NCBI GenBank assembly: GCA_020846145.1
Contig: JADLEL010000060.1
Location: forward strand, 1-50,123
Origin: Pirellulales bacterium
GTDB lineage: Bacteria > Planctomycetota > Planctomycetia > Pirellulales > Thermoguttaceae
Direction: 5' to 3'
Length of the DNA stretch: 50,123 nt
The notes below the pieces were generated by a model. That model was not told where the DNA came from and searched no databases. It saw only the letters and a list, made by a program, of their open reading frames with translations. How positions within the stretch are numbered: the first letter of the stretch is position 1; the number at the start of each line of letters is the position of its first letter. The translations under genes were made by a program, and so were the position numbers. Of the stretch, positions 42,716 to 50,123 are shown in pieces.

Positions 42716-43319
42716 TCCGCTCCAAAATCTCATCTCCGCGAGGTTGGAAGAGTTTGGCCGCTTCCGGCGAAGTGACGAACTTGGCCAGCTTCTCCGAACT
42801 TTCCTTGAAAGAAACCTGATCGTTCCCGATGACGCCCGCGAGCTTCTTGCTCTCGATGAGCGTTCTCTTTTCATCTCCGTCCATGCCCGAAAGGCGGAGT
42901 TTATCGCCCTCCCGCTTGTACTCGTAAATCCAATAGCCCTTGAACATCTCGGGCTTCCAGCCGGTTTTCGCGGCTTCCGCGAGTTGGTCGGGCTCGAGCA
43001 GCGTTACGTTGGCGAAATGCCGGTCGCCGATCGCGGTCGCGAAGACGAAAAACGTGTTCTCATCGACGGCAAGCTCGCCGTTCTTCGAATGGTCGATGAT
43101 TTTCATCCGCAGCAGGCCGGCCGGGAATTTTTCCCCCGCAAGCCCCACGTGGTAATACCGCGTGCCGTCTTCTTGCTTAACGCGCCACGCGCCCGACAAC
43201 TCGGTGGCGGGCGCGGCCTTCTCGGGATCGGAGAGCGGATTCTCCGAGTCGATGCAGGAACTCATGCCGAGGAAGCACAAACCCACGAGCAGCACGCCGA
43301 ATCGATAACCGCATCGCAT
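42708..43319 (-). CDS. Hypothetical lipoprotein
   Basis: A 203-residue protein with a lipoprotein signal (FGVLLVGLCFLGMSSC, lipidated Cys at about residue 22). AAGGAG lies 8 bp before the ATG. The rest is a soluble domain with alternating strands (LSGAWRVKQEDGTRYYHVGLAG, FKGYWIYEYKREGDKLRLSGMDGDEKRTLI). This looks like a small beta-barrel or sheet of the kind seen in planctomycete lipoproteins of unknown function. No catalytic motif is seen. It overlaps the protease gene tail to tail. Confidence 0.75.
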   Translation of the reverse strand: MRCGYRFGVLLVGLCFLGMSSCIDSENPLSDPEKAAPATELSGAWRVKQEDGTRYYHVGLAGEKFPAGLLRMKIIDHSKNGELAVDENTFFVFATAIGDRHFANVTLLEPDQLAEAAKTGWKPEMFKGYWIYEYKREGDKLRLSGMDGDEKRTLIESKKLAGVIGNDQVSFKESSEKLAKFVTSPEAAKLFQPRGDEILERIK

Positions 43320-43980
43320 GGTAAATTCTCCTTGGAAAGGGTGAGGTGTCTCGAACGATTACGCGAATTTTAATTCGGATCATTCCGGCGACCAAAGGCA
43401 TTCATTGCCTCGACCGTCTGCGACTCTCATTGCTAAAGTGTCGTGCGGCAGTTCGCGCTTCGGCGGAATCATTGGTTATCTAAGCATGATCCCTTCCATG
43501 AAACCGCAAAAGCCGCACAATTCGTCGGCAGCATCCTTCTATCCGGGGCGTTTCGATTCGACGTATATAACGGAAGACAGGTTTTGCACCGACCTCTTCG
43601 CGAAAAATCCTCCACGAATACATCACAAAAACGGGGATTTTTCCGTTCCGTATCGGTGTATCTAGCCCGGATTATTCATAAACATCGTAGATGCGGCATC
43701 CTGCCGCATTTTAGGCAAAAGCGGCAAGATGCCGCTTCTACAAATCGCTTATATGAATAATGCGGGCTAGCGAAGTCCTGGCCGAAAAAGGGCAGAATTG
43801 AAAATGACCTCGTTGCGATGCTTGCGGTCGATGTCGCCGAAGCGCGCAAGTTGAATCGCAGGCTTCCGAAAAACGTAGTCTGAGGGGATTACCGGAAAAG
43901 CGTCGTTTGCCGGCTTGAACTACTTCCGCTTGTTTTTGTCATGCGTTCGGGAATCGCCTGGGGGATGTTATCGGAGCCCG
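43320..43980. other. 660-bp intergenic region with a MITE-like element
   Basis: Apart from the element at 43662-43770 nothing recognisable is seen. Short open frames here cross the element and have no domain. Confidence 0.5.
43662..43770. mobile_element. MITE-like element with 19-bp terminal inverted repeats
   Basis: CTAGCCCGGATTATTCATA (43662-43680) and TATGAATAATGCGGGCTAG (43752-43770) are inverted repeats with one mismatch. Inside are two hairpins, ATGCGGCATCCTGCCGCAT and AAGCGGCAAGATGCCGCTT, which are inverted relatives of each other. It is 109 bp long and has no coding capacity. No obvious target duplication. Confidence 0.78.
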
Positions 43981-46416
43981 TCATTCGTTCCCCCAAGCCT
44001 CCACCTGCAGCAACCTTGCAATATCATCAAAGGGCGCGACGTCTTTAATCGCGACGCGGAACTTGGACGTCTCGACCGGTTTTTCGAGAACATGCACGCG
44101 GTTGACCATGACGCGATTCTGGTTTTCCGAAACCGTCGGTTTCCAGGCGTTTGAAGACGCATCCCAGATCTCGATGTCGTAATTCACCACTCCCCACATG
44201 ATCACCGACGTGGGGTCGCGCTTGTCGGCATAGTTGACGATCACAAAACGCGAAACGGGTCGGGGCTGGGGAAATGCAATTTCCACCCATTGCGGCGCCG
44301 CATGAACGATCTGGCCGGCCCAGCCGTGCCCGGCCGTCCAGTTGCTGTCGTCGCGAACGCCGTCGATAAGCCCCATCGGTCCGCTCTGGGCGTCCAGAGC
44401 CGAGGACGCCGTAGCCCGGGCGCCGTTTGACGCCAACGCCCAATTCCGTTCGCCGGCCGCGGGAACGGGAATCGGATCGCTCGGCGGCGGCGCCTCGGGC
44501 GACGTAGCCAACAGTATCTGCGGATCGACGGAGAGGAATCGCACGGGAGTCTTGGTCAATCGTTTATGGAAAAGTTCTAAAACGGCTTTTCGATACTTTG
44601 GATTCCATTCGGAGGGGCCTCGATCGTCGCCAAATCCATTGCTGATCGCAACCGGCGTCCCGAAATTCTCCACTCCCCAACGCATCCAGGAAAAATGGCT
44701 CTCCGCTGCCCAAATGCAACTCCAGAACGTATTTCGCCAATTCGGGAAGAGACCAAACGACCAGCGGTCCGGCTTGCACCAGCTATCTTGGAAGGTGCCA
44801 TCGGCCACCATCGCGTAGTTCACGTTCCCCCAGCCTGGTTCGTCGGGGCCGACGCAATCGGAGGCGAGAAAAACCTTCTCCGGATCAGCCGCCTTCACTT
44901 GCCGACGCAAGCCCGCCAGCAGATCCATCATTCCCTGATCGCAATAGACCGGCTCGGGTTTCTGGGCAATCTGCCCCCGTTTAATGTAGTGGGTTTCATC
45001 CCAGACGAAACCATCTAACTCGGAGCCGTAGGCGGCCAGCAATGCTTTGAGATAACGGCCGTACCACGCCACGACCTCGGGATTCGAGGGATTGCGGACG
45101 TAGGTTGTGCCCCAGGTGTCCGGACCTTCCCAGCCGGTGATGCGTTTTCCGTTTGCGTCCTCGTAATTCCAGTCGGGATAGTAGCAGCCGGGAGAGGGTG
45201 ACTTGCTGTCTTGGATCACGCCATCGCCGAAATACAACATCACCCGAAAGCCAAGTTGTTTTGCCACTCCCAGCCGGCGCTTCATTTCCTCCTGGGTCAT
45301 AGGGACTTTGCGCGTGCGGCCCATGGCCGTCCACGAGGTCTTCATCTTGCCGGTGGAATCGTCGTAGCCGTACCCGCCGAGCGATTCGTACCAACCGTGA
45401 AAACAAAGCGCTACCCGACGACGTTCGTCGGGCTTCAGCAGCCGCGCGAGTTCGTTGACGTCCTTTTCCCAGCCTTGCCCGTTCTCGCTGAGGTAATCGT
45501 AGTAAACCATGGCGATCTCATGCAGCCATTTCGGGCCCGGCGGAACGTCGGGCAACATCAACCGGAAAAAGGAATCGACGGATTTGCCGAACGGCTCGCC
45601 GGCAGGCGGCGGCGGAGTCAGCCAAAGGCCGAATTGCCGCGTTTCGGTCCCCTTCAACGGCACTCGACTGCAAGCGTAGCGATAGCGGACCACGCCCTGC
45701 ACGGTCGTTTCGTTCGCGGCGGAAACGCTGAAAAGAGCGCTGAAACGGCAGTCGCTCGATAGCGCCGCGCGCCACGCGCCTTGCTTGTCGAGTTGTATCA
45801 CGGGCAGAGCTAGACGTTCCACGTCTTTGCCGCCGAGGACATTCCCCACTCGGTATTCGACATCAAGCGCGGTTTCGGAGAGTGAATAGGGTTTGGCCCA
45901 GCCATTGAACAAAGGGCAAACCGCGGACGCTCTCGAAGCGCCCTTCGCGCCCGAAATGGTAAATGGCCGACGGATTTCCAGGTCGGCCGTAATCGGTTTG
46001 TCGGGCGTGATTTGGAACGCTTCAACCAGTTCGGTGTTTGCTTCGCGACTCGTGAGGGTCAACTCTCGCACCACCTTCAACGCCACGCCGCCCGGCGCTG
46101 CCGCTCTATATGTCAGCTTCAACCGGGTGGCATCCGGCTGCGCCACCTGCGGATTCTTCAGCTCCACCTCGCCTCCGCCGGCAAATTTCAACACCGGCGC
46201 CGGCAGATTGTCGCTCCGATCCATTTGCACCGTCGCGATCGATGTCTGCACCACAACGCCCGCGGCCTCGTCCCAAACTAAAGACGCCGCGTTCGCCGCG
46301 TAGAGTGAAGTTTGCGGAGCGACCGTAAGACACCCGACAATCATCGCCCACTTCCGATAAAAACGATTATCCCACAACATCGTCCTGCGGAAGATTTTCA
46401 TGCCGTTCGTGCACAT
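43981..46416 (-). CDS. Exported glycoside-hydrolase-like protein with F5/8C (discoidin) domain
   Basis: An 811-residue protein. The ATG at 46416 follows AAAGGGA; ATG 46401 (MKIFRRTMLWDN) is an alternative. Both feed a signal-like segment (MIVGCLTVAPQTSLYAANA). Order: a beta-sandwich (about 40-290), a TIM-barrel-like centre (RRVALCFHGWYESLGGYGYDD, GFRVMLYFGDGVI, GSELDGFVWDETHYIKRG, NVNYAMVADGTFQDSW), then a C-terminal discoidin/CBM32-like module (NWALASNGARATASSALDAQ ... FPQPRPVSRFVIVNYADKRDP). The Asp/Glu in DGFVWDETH are good candidates for catalysis, by analogy with barrel hydrolases of the GH36/GH27 type. Family and substrate are not assigned. Confidence 0.75.
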   Translation of the reverse strand: MCTNGMKIFRRTMLWDNRFYRKWAMIVGCLTVAPQTSLYAANAASLVWDEAAGVVVQTSIATVQMDRSDNLPAPVLKFAGGGEVELKNPQVAQPDATRLKLTYRAAAPGGVALKVVRELTLTSREANTELVEAFQITPDKPITADLEIRRPFTISGAKGASRASAVCPLFNGWAKPYSLSETALDVEYRVGNVLGGKDVERLALPVIQLDKQGAWRAALSSDCRFSALFSVSAANETTVQGVVRYRYACSRVPLKGTETRQFGLWLTPPPPAGEPFGKSVDSFFRLMLPDVPPGPKWLHEIAMVYYDYLSENGQGWEKDVNELARLLKPDERRRVALCFHGWYESLGGYGYDDSTGKMKTSWTAMGRTRKVPMTQEEMKRRLGVAKQLGFRVMLYFGDGVIQDSKSPSPGCYYPDWNYEDANGKRITGWEGPDTWGTTYVRNPSNPEVVAWYGRYLKALLAAYGSELDGFVWDETHYIKRGQIAQKPEPVYCDQGMMDLLAGLRRQVKAADPEKVFLASDCVGPDEPGWGNVNYAMVADGTFQDSWCKPDRWSFGLFPNWRNTFWSCIWAAESHFSWMRWGVENFGTPVAISNGFGDDRGPSEWNPKYRKAVLELFHKRLTKTPVRFLSVDPQILLATSPEAPPPSDPIPVPAAGERNWALASNGARATASSALDAQSGPMGLIDGVRDDSNWTAGHGWAGQIVHAAPQWVEIAFPQPRPVSRFVIVNYADKRDPTSVIMWGVVNYDIEIWDASSNAWKPTVSENQNRVMVNRVHVLEKPVETSKFRVAIKDVAPFDDIARLLQVEAWGNE

Positions 46417-46566
46417 GTGCTGGTCCCTTTTTTCTGGCGGGAATGCACCCTTGAATAAGGTGGAGACCCTTTCATAAACCTGGATATTTACGCGATTCAG
46501 TGTGGTGCGGGCCGTCTGCCAAATGATGCCGAAAGCCTGCACCACAAGTAATTGCGGGGCAAAGCC

Positions 46567-47844
46567 TTACCGCATCTCGATCGCCTGCTTTTCCTTGTCG
46601 AACAGGACGACTTTGCTCTCGCGATGGGAAAGAATGCCCATGTTCAACGGCGCTTGCACCTTCACCGCGATATCGATGGGGCTGTACGGCCGCTCCCGGC
46701 TTTTCACGCAGTCGAGAAAATTCGTCCAGAGCTTGCCGGTGTCGCCCATGCCGCGCCAAGGGATGAATTTCTCCGGCACTTTCTTGTCGAAGCTCACGAT
46801 CCGCGCGCCCTTGTTCTCTTTGCCGTCGATCCCCTCCCAATCGATGATCCCCTTCGTCCCGCGAAGCACGGTCTTCAGCGGCACGTAATTCGAGAGCGAA
46901 TTCAGCAGCGCCACGCTCGGCCCGCCGGCGTAATCGACGAGGATGTTGCATTGGTCGGGCACCTCGCGCTCGTACTCGAACGTGCCGCCGCCGCCGAAGA
47001 CCCGCTGGGGAAAACCCAGATCGAGCGCGCAGAAAACCGGCGTGAATACATGCACCAAGAGATCGGTCGCCGGTCCGCCCGCGTAATCCCAGTACATCCG
47101 CCATTGAAAGAATCGCGAAACGTCGTAGGGCACTTGCGGCGCGTCGCCCAGGAACTGCTCCCAATCCAGATCGGGGCCTGGCTGGGCGTTGGCGTCGGGA
47201 ATGTGCATTCGTTCGCCCCAATCGCCGCGGCGGAAATACCCCGCCTGCACGTGGACCACCTTGCCGATTACATCATCGGCGATCGCCCGGCGGATTTCCG
47301 CGTACGCGTCGTCGGCCACGTATTGCGTGCCCACCTGCACGATCCGCCCGTGCTTGGCCGTCTCTTCGCCGAGTTGCCGGGCCAAATCGAATTGGCTCCA
47401 GTGCGTCAGCGGCTTTTCGCAATACACGTCCTTGCCCGCCCGCACCGCGTCGATCGCCTGCGGGGCATGATGCCGGTCGGGCGTGGCGATGCACACCACA
47501 TCGACCTTCGGATCGGCCAACAACTCCTTGTGATGGCGGTAGATTTTCCCGCCGGTCCGCTCGGCCGCGGACTTCACGCGGGGGGCATAAACGTCGCACA
47601 CCGCCACCGTCTCGCAGCGGCCTTGCTCCTTCAATTTCAAGCAGATGCCGATATGCGCTCCGCAGCGGCCGCCGGTGCCGATGAAGCCCACGCCGATCCG
47701 CTCGTTGGCCCCCTTGATTTTTTCGTCGGCGATGGTGAAGGTCGAATAGAACAGCGAGGCCGCCGCCGCGCCCGCCGCCGATTTCCGCAGAAAATCGCGC
47801 CGCGAAGATCGCAAGCCATTGCCCGTGGTATTGAATTTCCGCAT
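46567..47844 (-). CDS. Gfo/Idh/MocA-family oxidoreductase with Tat signal
   Basis: A 425-residue NAD(P)-dependent sugar or polyol dehydrogenase-like protein. GGGAGA precedes the ATG. The N-terminus SSRRDFLRKSAAGAAAASLF is a twin-arginine signal (RRDFLRK, residues 15-21), so it is exported folded, with cofactor. The nucleotide loop reads GFIGTGGRCG (about 53-62). The family motif CEKPLTHW (about 144) carries the catalytic-type Lys, and the C-terminal sheet domain follows. Planctomycetes carry many such Tat-exported copies. Its neighbours (a GH-like protein, a DUF6807-like protein, a TIM-barrel isomerase, all on the minus strand) suggest a joint role in catabolism of a modified sugar or inositol. 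Confidence 0.9.
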   Translation of the reverse strand: MRKFNTTGNGLRSSRRDFLRKSAAGAAAASLFYSTFTIADEKIKGANERIGVGFIGTGGRCGAHIGICLKLKEQGRCETVAVCDVYAPRVKSAAERTGGKIYRHHKELLADPKVDVVCIATPDRHHAPQAIDAVRAGKDVYCEKPLTHWSQFDLARQLGEETAKHGRIVQVGTQYVADDAYAEIRRAIADDVIGKVVHVQAGYFRRGDWGERMHIPDANAQPGPDLDWEQFLGDAPQVPYDVSRFFQWRMYWDYAGGPATDLLVHVFTPVFCALDLGFPQRVFGGGGTFEYEREVPDQCNILVDYAGGPSVALLNSLSNYVPLKTVLRGTKGIIDWEGIDGKENKGARIVSFDKKVPEKFIPWRGMGDTGKLWTNFLDCVKSRERPYSPIDIAVKVQAPLNMGILSHRESKVVLFDKEKQAIEMR

Positions 47845-47872
47845 CTTATTTCTCCCGGGATTTTGCAGGATT

Positions 47873-47912
47873 ACTCGTTCCTACGCTCCCGCGTGGGAAC
47901 GCACTGTCCGCG
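47873..47912. repeat. REP-like repeat of the GTTCCCAGGCTCCCGCC family
   Basis: ACTCGTTCCTACGCTCCCGC followed by GTGGGAACGCACTGTCCGCG. Relatives at 26584-26640 and 29348-29384. Located in the gap between the oxidoreductase start and the DUF6807-like stop. Confidence 0.75.
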
Positions 47913-47979
47913 TGGGCTTCCCGCCTCGTGGAAACTCCAACATGCGTCAAGCCGCATCTTCGCCCGCACGAAAATTTCT

Positions 47980-48924
47980 CTACCGATTATTCTCTTTCTC
48001 CAGCATCACCCACTGTCGGTAAGTTTTTTCGATCTCCGTCGCCTCGACGTGCCCGTCCCACGCGGCCACGCCATACGTCAATTCGAGCGGTTTCCCCGCC
48101 TTGAGCGTCATCGGCTCCTTCCACAAATTCAGCGTCGCCGACAGATAAGCGAACGGCCGCATGGTGAAAAACTTGTTCGGATGCCGCGGATTCGCGGGCG
48201 CATCGAACATGGCGACGGTAACCGGTTTGCCTTCGGCCGCCGATCGGTAGGCACACCACCGGGCCGGCGTGAGCTTCTCGCTGCCGCGGACCGACTCGCT
48301 TTCCTTCTTGTCGGAATAGAGGAACTCGCCCTCCTCGTCCATCGAAGTGACGAACCGCATCCCCAAGCCATAATAGTGATGCCCTCCGAGCGCGACCGAC
48401 TCTTTGCCCTTGGCCGGCTCGAGCGTGCAACGCCAAGAGAGCAACGTGGCATGAAGTTCCGGCGCGGCGAACAATACGATGCGGCGCCATTCTTCGACGA
48501 GGCGTTTGTCGGCTTGGGGATCGATCCAATCGAGCTTGGTCGTAAGTATCGCGTTGCCCGCATCGAGATGCGTTTCAATCGAGCGCGGCTTCTGGATGCC
48601 GGCGCCGGACTGTTCGCCCCAGAAATCGATTTTTTCCGCCTCCAAAGCGAACATCAAGGCATGGTGATGCTTATGGTCGCCCGGCGAATCGCGCAATATC
48701 TGTACGCCGCCGGGAGTCAACAATTGCCGCACGTAAGGTTTGTTCGGCGTCGGTTGACAGCGGTATTCGAGGACATCCCGCTCACCCGCCTTGACGATGA
48801 CCGACTTGTCGTTTTTCAGCGCGACCGTGAGTTTTGCATCGCTTGTTTGCGCCGGCAGGGGCTTGAACATCGACATCGTAATTGCGGCGGCCGAAACGCA
48901 GAACGTAAAAATAAATCTTTTCAT
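47980..48924 (-). CDS. DUF6807 (PmoA-like) secreted protein
   Basis: A 314-residue exported protein. The ATG at 48924 starts a signal peptide (MKRFIFTFCVSAAAITMSMFKPLPAQ); the frame is open upstream, but that part overlaps the leader of this gene and is unlikely. Seen: YRCQPTPNKPYVRQLLTPGGVQILRDSPGDHKHHHALMFALEAEKIDFWGE, the conserved His-rich core of this all-beta family. Also present are VALGGHHYYGLGMRFV and EGKPVTVAMFDAPANPRHPNKFF. The fold is probably a galactose-mutarotase-like beta-sandwich, and the family is abundant next to Gfo/Idh/MocA genes in planctomycetes. The biochemical function is not known. Confidence 0.8.
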   Translation of the reverse strand: MKRFIFTFCVSAAAITMSMFKPLPAQTSDAKLTVALKNDKSVIVKAGERDVLEYRCQPTPNKPYVRQLLTPGGVQILRDSPGDHKHHHALMFALEAEKIDFWGEQSGAGIQKPRSIETHLDAGNAILTTKLDWIDPQADKRLVEEWRRIVLFAAPELHATLLSWRCTLEPAKGKESVALGGHHYYGLGMRFVTSMDEEGEFLYSDKKESESVRGSEKLTPARWCAYRSAAEGKPVTVAMFDAPANPRHPNKFFTMRPFAYLSATLNLWKEPMTLKAGKPLELTYGVAAWDGHVEATEIEKTYRQWVMLEKENNR

Positions 48925-49060
48925 GGCGAAGCGATTTCGTTGGAATACAGGATTTGGCTTTTTGATAAATCGAGACGTGGTTTGAAGGTGCTCCGGGGCT
49001 TGGGATAATCTTCCGGCTTCCGGGGGCGAGGACGCCCCGGCTCGCTGAAACATTTTCACA

Positions 49061-49885
49061 TTATATCAGATTATGCAAATGCTCGATGCTCCGCGCGGCC
49101 TGCTCGATCGTGCCGCATTCGACGCTGAAGACGATGTCCCGCGGCGCGGTTTTGCAGACTTCGATCGCCCGCGCCCAATCGATTACTCCCTCGCCGCAGG
49201 CGCAGCCCACCGGCGTGCCGGTTACCTTGCCGCGCTCGGCCTCCGATTGCTGGATGGAAATATCCTTGGCGTGCAAATGCACGAGCCGGTCCTTCACGTG
49301 AATCAACCAGGCGATCGGATCTTCGCCGCTCAAAAAGCTGTTGCCGGTGTCGAAATTAATGCCGATCGCCGGCGAATCTACCAGCCCGTAAATCCGGTCC
49401 AAGCCTGTCGGCGTCTTACTGTACTGTTGATGCGGCTCCAATCCGATGGAAACTCCCCGCGGCTCGGCCACCAGCGCCGCTTCCTTGAGGACGTAGCGCA
49501 TGAGCGTGAAATCTTCTGCTTCGGTGGTCCAGCTCGGTTTCGGCCCTTCATCGGTATTGACCACCGGCGCGCCGCATTCGGCGGCGAAGCGAATCGCCTG
49601 CTTGAGATATTCGACGCCGATCTCCGGCTTGCAAAGCGGCGTATGCGCGGAGAGGCCCGAAAGCTTGACGCCCGCTTTCTCGCACGCGCGGCGAATGCGG
49701 TACGGATCGTCGAGCATCGAAACGCTGTGAAAATACCCGGCCTCGCTCAACAGTTCGCGGCCCCAATGGACCATCGGCTCGACGTACTCGTAGCCCAACT
49801 CGGCCGCCTTCTCCACGCCCCACTCGAACGGCTTGTCGTCGTGCCGCACGAATTCCAAGTTCACGCCGATCGAAATTTTACCCAC
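49061..49885 (-). CDS. Sugar phosphate isomerase/epimerase (xylose-isomerase-like TIM barrel)
   Basis: A 274-residue TIM-barrel enzyme of the AP_endonuc_2 superfamily. The start codon is GTG at 49885, 8 bp after AGGAG. Metal-site runs are SIGLEPHQQYSKT (Glu, His), IGINFDTGNSFLSGED (Asp), LVHLHAKDISI (His, Asp) and IVFSVECGT (Glu). It is not closely similar to the 18749-19603 enzyme. Substrate unknown; related proteins isomerise or epimerise sugars or act on inositol derivatives (IolE/IolI-like). It heads the minus-strand block at 44-50 kb, and a 75-bp dispersed repeat sits 67 bp before its start. Confidence 0.82.
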   Translation of the reverse strand: MGKISIGVNLEFVRHDDKPFEWGVEKAAELGYEYVEPMVHWGRELLSEAGYFHSVSMLDDPYRIRRACEKAGVKLSGLSAHTPLCKPEIGVEYLKQAIRFAAECGAPVVNTDEGPKPSWTTEAEDFTLMRYVLKEAALVAEPRGVSIGLEPHQQYSKTPTGLDRIYGLVDSPAIGINFDTGNSFLSGEDPIAWLIHVKDRLVHLHAKDISIQQSEAERGKVTGTPVGCACGEGVIDWARAIEVCKTAPRDIVFSVECGTIEQAARSIEHLHNLI

Positions 49886-49952
49886 CGAAAAGCTCCTGAC
49901 GTTCGAATTCGAAAAACCATTTCACTTATTCGTAACCGTTCACGCCCCGGTC

Positions 49953-50027
49953 GGGGACTGGTCCATTTTTCGGCGGGACAACGTATATTGCGGACAAACG
50001 GTAGGCCGAAAACATGGACCTGTCCCC
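49953..50027. repeat. 75-bp dispersed palindromic element, copy B
   Basis: Near-identical to 19644-19718 over the full 75 bp (differences such as TATATTGC for TATTTTGT). As with copy A it lies just before the start of a minus-strand TIM-barrel isomerase gene. Confidence 0.85.
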
Positions 50028-50042
50028 TTCCCGCGGCGCGAG

Positions 50043-50123
50043 GGGGACAGTCCCATTTTCGCGGCGATTAAGCATTTTTACGGCGCCATCATCTTTTGCG
50101 CCGCGAAAATCGGGACAGTCCCC
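50043..50123. repeat. Palindromic element with about 24-bp arms, at the window end
   Basis: GGGGACAGTCCCATTTTCGC (from 50043) pairs with the complement of GCGAAAATCGGGACAGTCCC (to 50123) with few mismatches, around a 30-bp loop. The GGGGACAGTCCC end resembles the ends of the 75-bp element, so the two may be related. It may continue past the window. Confidence 0.75.

Overview
The window looks like a piece of a planctomycete chromosome (Planctomycetota, probably the Pirellulales side), although no rRNA or universal marker gene is present to prove it. The evidence is the mix of genes: a secreted CxPSR sulfatase, a zinc-ribbon plus GYF_2 membrane protein, a leucine-rich-repeat protein with the planctomycete-style 'SIRSLLLLTVVVAIPFSWLAV' membrane segment, a DUF6807-like protein, xylose-isomerase-like TIM-barrel enzymes, a Tat-exported Gfo/Idh/MocA oxidoreductase, several PEP-CTERM proteins, and very many small palindromic dispersed repeats. 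Most of the DNA is GC-rich. AT-rich patches lie at about 5.3-5.57 kb, 31.0-31.4 kb and 38.9-41.1 kb.

Layout. 0-3.5 kb: the 3' part of a large glycoside-hydrolase-like protein, then a secreted alkaline phosphatase. 3.6-9.8 kb: a sigma-54 enhancer-binding protein divergent from a complete sulfate importer (sbp-cysT-cysW-cysA), with a well-spaced -24/-12 sigma-54 promoter in the shared gap. 9.8-13.5 kb: two repeat-rich intergenic stretches around a 13-repeat LRR membrane protein. 13.5-21.9 kb: sulfatase, sugar-binding protein, GYF protein, an antitoxin-toxin-scpB gene string, a tagatose/psicose-3-epimerase-like enzyme, a heparan-glucosaminide-acetyltransferase-like membrane protein and an AcpH-like protein. 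22-27.5 kb: two convergent OPT-family transporters and a lipoate-ligase-like protein. 27.7-29.3 kb: an SGNH-type esterase and a DUF4239-like membrane protein. 29.3-43.3 kb: a cell-surface block. 44-50 kb: a carbohydrate/polyol block (GH-like protein with discoidin domain, Gfo/Idh/MocA, DUF6807-like, TIM-barrel isomerase), all on the minus strand.

The part that deserves most attention is 29.3-43.3 kb. It holds (i) a secreted 618-residue protein made almost wholly of 79 heptads of the form C-P-x-x-x-T-x, with 80 cysteines; (ii) immediately downstream, two tandem multi-pass membrane proteins of the same unusual architecture, of which the second carries a Cys/Arg/His arrangement in membrane segments that fits exosortase spacing while the first lacks it; and (iii) four proteins ending in PEP-CTERM sorting signals: an autotransporter-type beta-strand repeat protein, two SGNH hydrolases and a trypsin-like protease. 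My reading is a locus for making and sorting cell-envelope proteins, with a candidate disulfide-crosslinkable wall protein. The exosortase assignment rests on motif spacing and context, not on a search.

A second theme is the density of small mobile or palindromic repeats: MITE-like elements with terminal inverted repeats, a perfect 52-bp palindrome inside the cys operon, 75-bp and 84-bp elements each present twice, and several REP-like families. In three genes a repeat has become the 3' end of the coding region and supplies the last residues and the stop codon.
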